From Hypoxylon rubiginosum (lineage: Eukaryota; Ascomycota; Sordariomycetes; Xylariales; Hypoxylaceae), in assembly GCA_902806565.1 (NCBI GenBank), contig CADCXA010000065.1:522640-586639 (forward strand): a DNA stretch of 64,000 nt, read 5' to 3'. Position 1 is the stretch's first letter, and the number at the start of each line of letters is the position of its first letter. Below the pieces are notes generated by a model that saw only the letters and a list, made by a program, of their open reading frames with translations, made no database searches and was not told the DNA's origin. Positions 1-10,653 of the stretch are shown piece after piece. The translations under genes were made by a program, and so were the position numbers.

Positions 1-635
1 AAAGGCCTAGGATTCCTCCTCCTCCGGTCCCCTGGATGACTCTTCCGGCGATGAGAGCTTGTATGTTGTTCGAAAGCGCACCGATGAGGGAGCCGATGAA
101 GAAGACGGCGATGGCGGCGAGGAGGATAGGCTTCCGGCCGAAGATGTCGGAGATTTTGCCCCAAGGCGGAGTCGCGGCTGTGAAAAGTCAGACACGGGCC
201 CGAGAACTATGAGGCAGAGGTAAGTGTTTGAAAGACTCGCCGGCGGCGGGGAGAAGGTAGGCTGTTCCGATCCAAGCATAGTCAACCTCGGAAGCCGCAA
301 AGCTTTTGGCGATGGTGGGAACGGCAGTCGAGACAATTGTCTTTATCAAATTAGCATAGATATTGTTAGAAGAAGTCCGAGAAACACGTACCTGCTCAAT
401 AGCAGCGATGAAGGTCGAAATCTTAAGTTGATGGTCAGCTTCGTCGACGGCCTAGTCTCTTGGGTTCTGGATGGCTTACACCGAGAGATAGGACTAACAG
501 GAAGGCTTCGGCGCGACTAAGTTGATCGCCGGAATCATCCTTATTCTCTTCTGCTGCCGGGACTTGCCCTTCGGGAGAGGAGATGTTCTCCTCGTCCTTC
601 GAAGCCGGCACGGGAGCTTCTGTTTCGCTGCTCAT
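1..635 (-). CDS. MFS transporter (DHA2/14-TMS drug efflux type), N-terminal part only
   Basis: This is the 5' part of a major facilitator gene; the 3' end lies beyond base 1. The ATG at 635 opens an acidic cytosolic leader, followed by a first exon ending near 490. Further exons give TIVSTAVPTIA (TM1/2), WIGTAYLLP, then WGKISDIFGRKPILL (the conserved motif A loop) and GRVIQGTGGGGIL (TM4), the hallmark of DHA2-type drug:H+ antiporters. Such proteins sit in the plasma membrane and export small molecules. The intron joining AYLL to WGKISD keeps frame only if it starts with GC instead of GT (donor G/GCGAGT at about 237, acceptor TTTTCACAG at about 175). The first intron, about 447-489, is the least certain. 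Family is clear; substrate unknown. Confidence 0.8.
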
Positions 636-1339
636 TGCCGACGTAGGATGTAGCGTGTCGAGATGCGAGGGAAGATGTTGGGGATTGTCTGAGTGGAATT
701 GGGGATTTGCGTCTCCGGTTCCTTCATATTGTTTTGGTTCCTTAAATTCGGGCTCTGCCGGCTTTGTGTTTGAAGCTTCCGAGAGGTAAACCGTACCTTA
801 GGTACGTACATGTCGTGTAACCGCCGAACGGGACCCACAATATCCGAATTTCTGTGGAACCGCCGACGCTTGAGTTCCGAATTGGTACAATGAACTACCG
901 AAAACACCGAAGTTTCCATTTATTAAGCACTGATATTCCAAGCTGCTTAATCAGTCAGTCAGTGTAATCAGCTTTATCCCAAAGACTGGTAGGTGTCTCG
1001 GAACACCGATTCAGGTCTGTATAGCCGATGCTACATATGTGCTTATATGCTTGTGATACCTAGGTACCTACTAGATGCAACTGGCTCAGGGCTGTTATTA
1101 GTGATGCATAATCCCATCGTGGGCTCTCTTGAGTGTAAGCTATGGCGACTAAAGAGCGTCTTATGCGGCTGAGCCTGACGCATTATCGGAAGGACGGTTG
1201 CTCTGAGGGGGACTGCCATTTCTTTGGGACAGTTTCGCATGCCAAACAAGCTGCGACATTGCACGCGAGCCACGGCGTAGTCTTCTACCATCAAGTAGGT
1301 GTACACTAAAAAAACATGATACCCCTGAGTTATTCAATT
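636..1339. other. Intergenic region upstream of the MFS gene
   Basis: No supported gene. It holds the promoter of the leftward transporter and two CCTAGGTACC/CCTTAGGTAC-type palindromes (near 797 and 1060). Open frames on both strands here look like chance. Confidence 0.5.
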
Positions 1340-1701
1340 CAATGGCCTCACAGGAATGCTAGGTCTACTCGACTACGAACACGCGATCGGCCCTGGACGG
1401 GTTTAAAAACGAGCTGGGAGCAAATTAGGCAATTGACGATCACGACCTTACCGTCGAGTTGTACATACGCGACTTGGCAACGCTCCGAGCGATCGCGTCA
1501 GATCCTGTCTTTGCCACTTTTTCGAACCTCGAGGAGCCCTATCTAAGCCGCCGGCATGTGGTGGCAAGCCTAGCTTGGGTGGGAGTGTATATAGAAGAAG
1601 GGAAGGTCGTTGGGTTGGCGCAAGATGGCACACCGACTTACAAACCATCGTTCGACGATTTTGTGAAGCCAGGCGGCGTCTTGGAACAAGCATTGAAATG
1701 A
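1340..1701 (+). pseudogene. EthD/dimeric alpha-beta-barrel-like protein, probable relic
   Basis: The readable part starts after a possible acceptor (AAATTAG at 1428) with AIDDHDLTVELYIRDLATL and runs to the TGA after LEQALK. The pattern (an acidic strand, SDPVF, LEEPYLSRRHVV, then GWV-like SLAWVGVYIEEGKVV) resembles the C-terminal half of fungal EthD-type dimeric alpha-beta-barrel proteins, small enzymes or binding proteins often found near secondary-metabolite genes. Upstream, pieces such as LLDYEHA and LDGFKNELG fall in different frames and are cut by stops, so no intact start can be built. I infer a decayed gene; an unrecognised upstream exon is the alternative. The family assignment rests on pattern memory only. 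Confidence 0.38.
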
Positions 1702-2213
1702 GATAATTGCCCCCCCTTTTGCTCACATGTAATTGCCCGAGTTTTGTCAGATACGCGTAATAGAGATACTACTGCCTTACACGGCTTAATTGAGTTGAGG
1801 ATGAATTGGGTATTTTGTGTTTGATTAGGAGGGTATATTGATGTTGTAGTAGGAAAATACTGACTCTTCTTTCTACAATGTTCACAATCGGCTGTTATCC
1901 CCGCTGATTATGTAAATCACCCCACATGTGTATTAGGTAAAGGTTGAAGTAGAAAGGGGGCCTGGGATCCACATCACGCTAAGAAATTAAAGGTATTACA
2001 TAATCCTTAGACTGGTTTGCTGGTCAGTAAGAGCATTCTTCATTCTTTCTTCTCTCATCTCTCGATATTACCAATATCTGCAATCGGAAGAAGTACCACA
2101 GGTTCGGCCGCGTGTTTCCCTCGTATCTAGAAATACCTAGATATCTACGGATTATCTTTAAAACCAGCGCCTATCATTCCTGGCGACTACGACTTACCCC
2201 TCCCTGTCTCAAC
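1702..2213. other. Intergenic region and 5' leader of the AflR-type regulator
   Basis: No gene seen. Pyrimidine-rich leader (CTTTCTTCTCTCATC) before the regulator's ATG suggests a fungal transcription start near 2040-2090. Confidence 0.4.
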
Positions 2214-3449
2214 ATGCCACATCCCGTGAAAAGGTCGGCTTGCGATCGGTGTCACGCACAAAAGCTGCGTTGTATTAGGGAGAGTGGTGGTGCTTGTGTG
2301 CGCTGCGTCAAAGTTAGTGTCGCCTGTACCTGGAGTCCATCTTTACGCCGACAAAGAGAAGCAAGAGACCGCCGAGACAATTCCGTCATCTCTCCCAATT
2401 CTCTTAGCTTAGATGACGCGGATATGGAGACGAACAGCCCTCAACCCATCACTGTTCCGATGGATACATCTACAGCTGAATTCAATCAGCCAGGACTAGA
2501 TTTTGAACTCGGCCCCAACATATTTCCGAACGACCAGACAGCCTGGTCCGGGCCTACCTTTGTTGACTCTGCCTCGGGTTCCTCAACAGCCTTTGGGCTG
2601 TCGAGAGGATCGCCCGTGTCTGTTGCGCAATTACAATCGCAAGATACGCTCGATACTTGGCAATATCGTTTCAACCAGGAATGGGCTATGTTGTCTGCAG
2701 AACAACAACCTACACCAGATATTAACTCGCCGCAGAAGCAACACGATGTTTCGGAAACCACAGCATGCGAAACATCAAATCTACCTCTTGCTACTATTCG
2801 CGACCTGTCCGCTTTGAGTGTTGATTTATTTACACTTTCCTCAGCGGTACCTAAACCACCAGTATCTATTTCGCAGCCATTGAGCTGGAAAAACAAAGAC
2901 TTTGCTATCGACAAGACTTTTCAACTATCACAGACCTTCATAGAGAGCATCGACAAAATGTACCCGCGCCATCCGGAGAACTCGTCTCTTAGCCCTACCC
3001 AGTCGCCTGCTTATCATTCTTCCCCCCCTATATCTGGTTCATGCCGGCCTACATCCTTTGATCAGTCATCTTTCCTCCTAGTACTCTCCTGCTACCAGCG
3101 ACTTATCGAGACTTACGATGATATCTTTGGCAATATGCAAGCATGCCTGGATCGTTCTTCGGTCACAGCCCGCGAAGACTACGTGCAGATGCCTGATGTC
3201 AAGGTTGGATCCTTCTCCCTACCGAATTCGTCAGCTCTCCAGATCACGTTGATTCTTCAGCTAGCCAGGCACCTGATCCGGCGAATGGGAATCATTATCA
3301 AGACTCTCAATCAGGGACCGAATGCCGCTACTGACGACGCAAGCGATTTAATGTCTCTAACATTCAAGGCTTTAAGTACAAGAGAGAGTGACTTAGTTGA
3401 GAGAATCAACAAATTACGAAATACCCTAGTTTCATTAGACATTCTCTGA
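2214..3449 (+). CDS. Zn2Cys6 transcription factor with AflR-type C-terminal domain
   Basis: A 411-residue nuclear regulator. The N-terminal binuclear zinc cluster is complete: Cys10, 13, 20, 28, 31 and 38 (CX2CX6CX7CX2CX6C), followed by a basic stretch (SLRRQREARDRR) that would contact DNA. The middle is Ser/Pro/Gln-rich. The C-terminal third (SSFLLVLSCYQRLIETYDDIF, then SALQITLILQLARHLIRRM) matches the aflatoxin-regulatory-protein domain shared by cluster regulators such as AflR. I chose the ATG at 2214 because the in-frame extension to 2112 has no domain and the zinc cluster begins only nine residues after 2214. Single exon. It lies beside a relic of a reductase domain and a decayed membrane gene, so it may be an orphaned regulator of a lost cluster. 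It is 32 kb from the PAL cluster, and nothing ties it to that. Confidence 0.85.
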   Translation: MPHPVKRSACDRCHAQKLRCIRESGGACVRCVKVSVACTWSPSLRRQREARDRRDNSVISPNSLSLDDADMETNSPQPITVPMDTSTAEFNQPGLDFELGPNIFPNDQTAWSGPTFVDSASGSSTAFGLSRGSPVSVAQLQSQDTLDTWQYRFNQEWAMLSAEQQPTPDINSPQKQHDVSETTACETSNLPLATIRDLSALSVDLFTLSSAVPKPPVSISQPLSWKNKDFAIDKTFQLSQTFIESIDKMYPRHPENSSLSPTQSPAYHSSPPISGSCRPTSFDQSSFLLVLSCYQRLIETYDDIFGNMQACLDRSSVTAREDYVQMPDVKVGSFSLPNSSALQITLILQLARHLIRRMGIIIKTLNQGPNAATDDASDLMSLTFKALSTRESDLVERINKLRNTLVSLDIL

Positions 3450-3769
3450 TAACGTAGTGTTTACCAATCTCGATTCATTCCGTCTTTGTCCGTTTCCTCC
3501 TCCCCACCTCGTCGCTACCACGCCCTCTTTCTCGCCAATAATACTCGTACCAGCTGGTTATGCCAGCTGCCTACTGAGGTACCTTCATTTCGCCAAATGA
3601 TGACTTAGTGTAAAAGAGGGCGAGGGCTTTAACTGGTTCCAATATCAGTATATGGCAGGGAGAGCGCAAAAAAAGGACGACAGGATAGGGCTCCCTCCAT
3701 ATCAATAAAGGGTGAGGATCTTATAACTCCAGCTATGAAACTTACCTGAGCTGAATATTCTGAAACAAT
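3450..3769. other. Intergenic region
   Basis: Nothing recognised; it is the shared 3' region of the convergent regulator and membrane-protein gene. Confidence 0.4.
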
Positions 3770-4190
3770 TTATCTAATGTCCACCGCAGAGACTAGGGCT
3801 GCAAGGAAAAAGGCCACCGCCGGAACATTATTCGTATGGATTCGCCACCAGTTCAGCCTTAGCCATGGTTTCAGAGCGCTGAGATTTTTGGTTCCTGGCA
3901 AGTGTTCATTCCAGACGGTGCCGATGATGCGCATGGCTGTTTTCCCGTAGACCAAATGACCTGCGGCAAAGAAGCCCCCTGCCAGATACAGGTAGCGAGT
4001 TTGCGCATCAGCAGCTGCACTGGCACCTATGCCATTGAAGAACCCTAGAAGGCCGCCAAGGGGATGTAGAATGCTGACGACCCAGATCAACTGTCAGAAG
4101 ATTGCTGGGAACCAATGCGGCAAAGTAGCACCGGCTGCCTGCTGGGGAACCGCCTTGTCGAGGAACGACGAAAATGAGAATTGCTGGTCC
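3770..4190 (-). pseudogene. Small integral membrane protein, apparently broken by a stop
   Basis: The open part (4090-3770) codes for about 106 residues with three or four hydrophobic helices: IWVVSILHPLGGLLGFF, TRYLYLAGGFFAAGHLVYG and VPAVAFFLAALVSAV. Upstream the same frame continues backwards as PQQAAGATLPHWFPAIF but is cut by a TGA at about 4090, and a further TGA lies just before PWDQQFS, with no start codon between. This looks like a gene of about 180 residues disrupted by point mutation, or one whose first exon I cannot place. Similar small membrane proteins occur in fungal secondary-metabolite clusters (inference). Function not recognised. Confidence 0.42.
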
Positions 4191-4780
4191 CAGGGTCATA
4201 CAGCGCAAGGTCCCGACCGTCGTTGATCTTTTAAAACGAGCTTCATTCTCTACCTAGGTAATCCTCTAATGAGGATAGTTCAGTGCTCCGATACTATGTG
4301 CTGACATTCGGTTACCTTAGCACAACTAGACAGCCGACCGGGAGTCGGCTATTCGATTCGGCGTTAGTTTTATCGAGAGGAACGACTTTCATCTGCTCAC
4401 GTCGGGTGAGCCTCACCGTCCCCGTATACACATGAGGCTTAGTTCAGCTGTAGACCATCCAGCTTTACATATAACAGCAAAACATATAGCCGCCGGCGAC
4501 TTTTAGGTGATGCCGACAGTTTCTAGCGTAATGATTTTCGTACGACTACTCTAGCTCCTCATGCCGCGGAACATATATGGCTCCTAGTGTTCAGCTATAT
4601 GGAATCTCACACCAGTGCTGTTATTAGCAAGCCTTGACTTCTGAGGGTGAAGTCTGTCTCATTTCAATCCTCTCTGTTGATCTCAATCATCGTCGTATTC
4701 AGGGCTGGTGCCATGTCTCACTCTCCGCTGTGCAATGAGCCTAATGCTATCGTTGTGAGTCAGCTGCCGATTCTCTGGCC
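4191..4780. other. Intergenic region
   Basis: No gene supported; one ACCTAGGTA palindrome near 4253. Confidence 0.4.
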
Positions 4781-5228
4781 GTGACTGCCCATCGAGTGTC
4801 GAACGTCACGGGCGTCGGTGTCGGCGAACAGGGTATCGTGCACTCGCTCCTGCGCTTCTCCGTCGCGCTGAAGGCAGTGCCGGACCTCGGGGCTGCGCGC
4901 GGGGCGTTCGACTTCGTCAGTCTGCAAGCGTGCGCGGCGGGAATCGTGCAAGCTGCCCTGAAGGATGCGAGCGCTTCGCTGACACGGATGCTTCTACTCG
5001 AAGAAAGGGCGGCGTCCGATATGAGCATCGTTCCGGGGAGACCGTCCTGCCGGTTGGGGAGCTGGGCAAGTTTTTGAGCGAACGGCACGACAATGTCGAG
5101 TTCGCCGTGCTGCCGTAGACGGAGTGGCTGGATGTGGCGGCGAAGATCGGAATGGATGAGCTTGTAGTGGCGTTCTTGAGGGAATTGGATGGGCGGATGA
5201 GGATGCCGCTTTTAGTTAAGGCCTGTTA
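4781..5228 (+). pseudogene. Relic of a terminal reductase (SDR-type R) domain of a PKS/NRPS-like enzyme
   Basis: The first frame reads GVGVGEQGIVHSLLRFSVAL, VPDLGAARGAFDFVSLQAC and AAGIVQAAL. This resembles the late part of thioester-reductase domains (the leucine-rich helix, PD-G, then D-F-V-xVD and an Ile/Val-Val-AAL helix). After about 4990 the homology seems to move to another frame (SGETVLPVGELGKFL, NVEFAVLP), hits TAG at 5116-5118, and continues as TEWLDVAAKIGMDELVVAFL to the end. The frameshift and stop argue for a pseudogene. The stretch is GC-rich compared with its flanks, as expected of old coding DNA. No other part of a synthase is present. The family call is from pattern recognition, moderately sure. 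Confidence 0.4.
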
Positions 5229-6974
5229 AATACATGTAAATGTATTTTAAGATACCAGGTTAGCTTAAACTAGATGGCATGTGCGAGACGAGTTCTGTTA
5301 CGGACTCCGAGGATAGATACGTAAAGGTGAGGCAATTGCGCATACAAATCATGTTTGCACGACATGGAAGCCTCCAGGACAAGAAGCTTTGGGATATGAA
5401 ATCGACGTTTCTTATCCCATAGTTGAAGGAGACGTGAAAGTTATCGGAAGTTGATTGACGTGGCAATGAATGCGTTGCTACCTTAGGTATCAAGGCAATA
5501 TAATCAACCGAGGGATGCGACAGTAAATACCTATAAGAGTGTTCGAGGTTTTGGTGCCATGGTTGCTCAAGGCATGTTACCAGAAACTATGGTATGACTC
5601 GTAGATTCCGTACCAATCAATAACGAACAGCACACCGATTTTCGCCTCGTACCATTTGAGGTGATATAAAGATTTAGATCATGTTGCCACGGAGTACCTA
5701 TTCACTTTGAGTCTTGCCACGGCTATACACGTCTGTTAACGCCAACTCCAAAGCTTTACTGCCACGAGGGCAACCATGTGATGAAACAAAAACGTTGTCG
5801 CACGAGAGGCTATGAACCTGGCGGCTACCAAGCTCCGGGCGTATACAGGAGGCGAGGTCAAAGAAGCCTATCTCCTGTCACATTTCTCTCTCCTATCGAC
5901 CAACAGACTTTTGGGCATATCCGGTTGGTAAGTGTTCGACGAATCCTTAGCTATTGGATCTCGCTATGGAATTTAATGAAATTTAATAGTGAGATAATAG
6001 TAGGCAGAAATCATCTCGTTTAAGCATATACTAGGAAGCTCAAAGTTCTTCCACGGTCCTGCCAACTTAAATTCAGGGTATGTCTATACAGTAGTACCCC
6101 TTTTCTATTCACATCTCCTTAGGTACGTTTCAACCCTTAAACTAAGTACATTAACATAACCCATTGGGTTATATACTAGAAATTATTTTAAATTCAAAGT
6201 AAAGTAAAATGATATTTACCTAGGTAGGTCTCGGGCGTCGTTATAATTCATACTTGGTTGGCTATTCTCCTTTTTCTTTATATTCTAATTTTCGACGTGA
6301 TGTTCTGTCCTACTTCATTAGCTAATATATATCTATAAAGAGCTGTGTGTGAAATGCAATGGGCTTATGCTGCAGCCCCGATATCTCGCCGATGTAGTGT
6401 TGGCAATGCCTGCATAGTAGGCTCCGCTGTACCAGCTTATACACGTTGGAGGGCCGCGGCTTCAGCAGCCCACTTGAGATATAATATATTCTTAAAAAGG
6501 GCAGTGACTTGGGTCGATCAACCGCAATAATGTGGGCGGCTCTGTTCAGCTCAATACTTGATCTTGCAACGCGCCACTCTGTACGCCTGTTTACCTAGCA
6601 CCCTCGTACACCCAAAGGTTGGGCCGTGCGTTCCCATAGGGGATTTAAACCATTGGGACCCCCGTATTCAGCTTGTAATGCTACCTTATGGAGATGTAAA
6701 TAATTAGTATATTATGTAAATTAGACGAAAATCAGAAGAATGTTATACTTTGTGGCGGAGTGCGATCTGAAGGGCGGTCAACCCTACATATTGGCAACCG
6801 AAAAGATTGACAAGGCTCTCAAATTGCACTTTACCGTCGTTGGGCTTTTTTCAAAGTTTTTCTTAAAGGGGTCTTACTTTCTAGGTAGTTTCAGACGCAT
6901 CGTTGTCATTTCAATCAAGTCGTTCGCATGAAGGTGGTCAGCTACTCGGAAAGTGCAATTATTTTATTTTGGTC
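5229..6974. other. Long intergenic region
   Basis: No gene supported. Several short open frames have no recognisable domain. CCTAGGTA/CCTTAGGTA palindromes occur near 5481, 6119 and 6219. It ends with the leader of the SesA-like gene. Confidence 0.4.
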
Positions 6975-8234
6975 ATGGAAGCCCTCGGTGCTGCCGCTGC
7001 CGTAGGGCAGTTCGTCGGTATGGCCGCAAAGATGATCGACTTAATCGCTCGTCTCGAGGACTTCCTTAAGAATGCCCCTGCTCGGTATCAGGGCTGGCAC
7101 ACGCAATTAGCTACCCTCGATCACACTATATCTTACATCCGCGATAACACCGAATTACAGACCAACCAGGTTAAACGCATAATCGAGGAGATAGCCCCCA
7201 AAATACTTAGTCTGATAAAGCTTTGTGAACGATATGCACCGACGCCCAAGGCAGAATGGAGAAGCAGGCTGAAGAAGGCTCTGTCAGCTTGGGGGGTTGA
7301 GCCGAGGATCCTTCAAAATTTTCAATCGTTGGAACAGGATAAAACCACTTTACTTCTCGCAATCAACACGTCAAGCAGAGCGACGACACCCGACGAGAAA
7401 TCTCAACCGACAAGCCTCAACATGGACTACCAAAGGCAGCAAGAGGAAAAAGGGGCTCGAGATGGTAGCCGCAATACCGGTAGTGAGTAAAGATGCCCCG
7501 CAGTGCATTCTATTTTTATTACTAATGTACCTAATCTGCGCCTTACTAACCACTACTTAGGTACCTACGTGGCGCCTACTCGTATGCCAGACGCTCCAGA
7601 TACACCCCCGGCGACTCCCACAGATACGACCCCGAAAACGCACTCGAGACTGCAGTCAGAATCTGCGAATGTCCAGACTGCTGGACTCGCACATGATGCA
7701 AGTACCAGAACACAGCCAGTGACTCTCCCAAGAATGCGCTCAGAGACGCACTCAGAGACGCACCAGCGAGCATCGCCTCAGGGAAACGCAGGGAGCTCTT
7801 ATACGAACATCACCACCACAGGATTCGCGCATGACGTCGCCAACGACCATAACCACCGAGTTACAGTAGCTGATATTAGCACAAGCGGAATGGGCAATCG
7901 TGTCGCATCACAATCAGCAGCCGTTCCATTCGATCCTACAAAAATTATGGCTCAATTTGGCTCGGGAATCCCACTTTCGGCACTGGGCCACATAGCTCCA
8001 CAAGGAACATCGGCGCCGAACCCAAACCCACCATTAGCGCCGGACACGGCATCGGCGCCGGGCCCGGCATCGACACCAAACCCAATATCGAAACCCAACC
8101 CAACATCAACGCCGGACCCGGCATTGCGAGTGAGATCTACGCCGTCGGCGGAACCACCTACGTCAAAGGAATCTAAGCACCGCCATACCACTTCTACACA
8201 TAAAGGTCACAAGCACAAGGAACATTCAAAGTAG
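6975..8234 (+). CDS. SesA/NACHT_N-like domain protein with three amyloid-motif-like repeats
   Basis: Two exons (6975-7482, 7561-8234) joined over a 78-nt intron with GTGAGT donor, TTACTAAC branch site and TTAG acceptor; the product is 393 residues. Residues 1 to about 115 (MEALGAAAAVGQFVGMAAKM, LEDFLKNAPARYQGW, then LATLDHTISYI) match the helical N-terminal domain found on fungal STAND/NLR proteins (SesA or NACHT_N type). No NTPase or repeat sensor domain follows. Instead three similar segments occur: NVQTAGLAHDA (207-217), NITTTGFAHDV (252-262) and DISTSGMGNRV (274-284). Then comes a Pro/Thr-rich linker and a His/Lys-rich tail. Families with this layout act in incompatibility or cell-death signalling through prion-like stacking (known for HET-s/SesA systems; inference here). 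I chose the ATG at 6975 because the domain starts there. Confidence 0.7.
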
Positions 8235-10168
8235 ATTGGACTGTGTATTTTCGAGTATTTCTTTGGGGCCTACTTGTCGGATCTAATATTTAGCGCTAGG
8301 AGTCAATCGTTTATAATTTTTTTCAACCTTTATCGTGGTGGTGTTCGATGTTTTGTTTTTCATCCCTTTTTTCTATCCAGTTATTCTTATCTCATGCGGT
8401 AGTCTAATAAGTCGAAGACCGATATCTCCGAAAGGAGGTGGCATACTTGTAGTAATCTTACTTTCGCTTTGTACGACATCATCTAGGACATCGTTGAAAG
8501 CCACTTTTCCAATCCGTCAGCTACTTAGGTACTTACCTTGCCGCCGTATTGCGGTACTTTCACGTTCATTGTTCCTATCTATTTAGTTAAGTTGAGCTCA
8601 TTAAATTTTCTGCTTGCCATAACTAGGTGAACTCTTCATATTTCACGCTCCCATGATGAGGAAATCATTGCGAAAGCCCTCTATCGTTCCTATACTATAG
8701 ATAGTTCATGCTTGCCTTAAAAAGCAGAAGTTTGGAGCTGTATACCGTTGATTTACTGTTGCAACATTGTCAGAAGCACTCTCAGTTTTGCAGTTTTCCT
8801 TACGCCTAGGCTGTTGGTGAATCGACCCGTCATTTTTATCATAATTAGGCTTTTTTCTGTCTATTGCCGAAAAGAAAAGCTTGTCACGAGACCGTCCAAG
8901 CGATGAGGGAAACCACGACGTTGTTGCACAAGGAGCTATGGACCTAACAGCTACGGACGTCTTCGTATATACGAGAATACCAGACAAAGAAGCCCGTCGG
9001 ACAAGGGAACCTGTTGTATGCGCCTCCGATACCCCTAGTAGTATAAGCACCCAATACCGCCATCCTAGGGGCCACGACACCTCCCGGATAGTAAGGGCTA
9101 GGTTTGTGTAACAAGACCTAAGTCCTGAAAAGCCACTATCTTTCCCTACCTCATGTTGGTGGGCGTTTGGTGGCACCCCCTTTCTGCCACCCTCCTTGTC
9201 ATAGAAAACTTCACCTATAAGTTCCTTACCTATAGGCCTGGTCAACTCATATCAAGCGATTGGTTAATCTGGTTCGTCAGCCGAGTAAGATTTACTCTAA
9301 GAACCTGTACCTACCTATGTATTGACCGAGCTCAATCCCATGCTCCTGCTAGCACTGCCTGTAGGACTTGTAAGTTTTGCTCATAGCCTTACGAAGACAA
9401 GGAGCTACAAATGTGTATTTGAAATACAAGTGCTCTCGCTTTATTTGAACTGGCTCGGACTATTGTAGCCATCAATACGTTTTACTCACGCCTACACCAA
9501 TTATTCAACGGGGCGACCAACCCGCGATAAACAGCTATGCCATCCACTGATCCGTATAACAAGCAACACAAAGGAAAGGAATGCAAGTGTAAAGAGATAG
9601 CATCATATGCATACTTGATACATATTGACGAACATACCGGACGGCCGATTCTAGAGTCAGGTATTTTGCCATGTTTTGTTGCTATGTTTCATATTCCTCG
9701 TCTCATTCAAGTCTAGGGATCAAGCGAGCGGCGATATGTAAATCCACCGAATGCGATTACTACGAATTTGAGTGGGTAATCGACGAACGAGAGCGAAGTG
9801 ACTTCATGAATCAGTTCCCAAGGGCTGGCTCTTCACAGCATTCAAACTTTGAGCATCTCTACACAGATGGCAACTTCAATAATGTTGGAAGTAAGGAACT
9901 TAATTTCATAGTACTAACTCTACCACCGCACTGCTGTATCTGAGAGACTAAGTAGCAAGCATTTAGATACAACCAACCAACATCAGCATTTCAATTTCGC
10001 TTTTCTCGTGGGAAATGGTGCTCTGGTCCCAATGAGTCCGGCAGCATGGAATTTCCCCTATATGCGATATTGGAGCACCGAAGTGCCTTTTAACGGAGCG
10101 CAACCGTCATATGATCAATTCTATTAAACATCTTCCTCAAGACTTCCAAAACATCAATATGCCCTAAA
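8235..10168. other. Long intergenic region
   Basis: No gene supported. Open frames at 8706-9245 (minus), 8881-9111 (plus) and 9671-9943 (plus) show no recognisable domain; the last is acidic (WVIDERERSDF) and could be an exon, but I cannot join it to another. One CTTAGGTACTTACC palindrome near 8526. Confidence 0.35.
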
Positions 10169-10653
10169 CTAGTTTAGATGAGATAGTAGCAAAATAGCAA
10201 GAAAGTCTCCTGAAACCCGCGTTTCTCTTGCCAGGCAGTAGTAATGACCTATGTTTAATTGCTGATCATCCACCATTGCTATCCCCTCAGGTACATGTAC
10301 AGGTATGAGATTCACTACCCATCCCTGTTCAACGGGTACGACAGTGGTATCGTCGCAATGGATAGCAGTGATACGGTTTTGGGCCGAGTTGAACTAGATC
10401 GTACATTGGTTATTAGCCGTTACCTAATACATGTCTTTCTAGGGTCAAGGTGATGACATACTGTGACCTCGGACGTAAAGTGTTTTAAGAAGTTGGCTGT
10501 GGCGGTAGCCAGGGCCTCGGTATTTTTGCAGATACTGACATTGTCAACGGACTGGAAGTCGGCCTCGCTACCTTGAAGCCACGCCGCGACATTTGGAAGC
10601 TCGGCTGCCGCATTGGGCGGCAGGGGTTTCGCTTTGGATTCAGCAGACGACAT
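10169..10653 (-). CDS. Small hypothetical protein, two exons
   Basis: Exon 1 (10653-10462, 64 codons) begins with a good context (CACCAATG) and reads MSSAESKAKPLPPNAAAELP. It ends in phase 0 at a GTATGT donor. A 68-nt intron with a CTAAT branch site and CTAG acceptor leads to exon 2 (10393-10169), which stays open for 74 codons (for example ITAIHCDDTTVVPVEQGWVV) to TAG. The predicted protein is 138 residues, soluble, without signal peptide or membrane segment. I do not recognise the family. Support is the perfect splice signals and a long second open frame without its own start codon, which chance rarely gives. It stands alone, with intergenic DNA on both sides. Confidence 0.5.

Noticed and set aside
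2214..3449. Regulator of the PAL cluster
   Set aside because: It lies 32 kb away with housekeeping genes (DEF1) between; no shared site found.
8706..9245. Minus-strand frame of 179 codons
   Set aside because: No domain or composition of a real protein; a competing plus-strand frame overlaps, no splice context found.
9671..9943. Plus-strand frame of 90 codons, acidic
   Set aside because: Could be an exon, but no partner exon or family could be identified.
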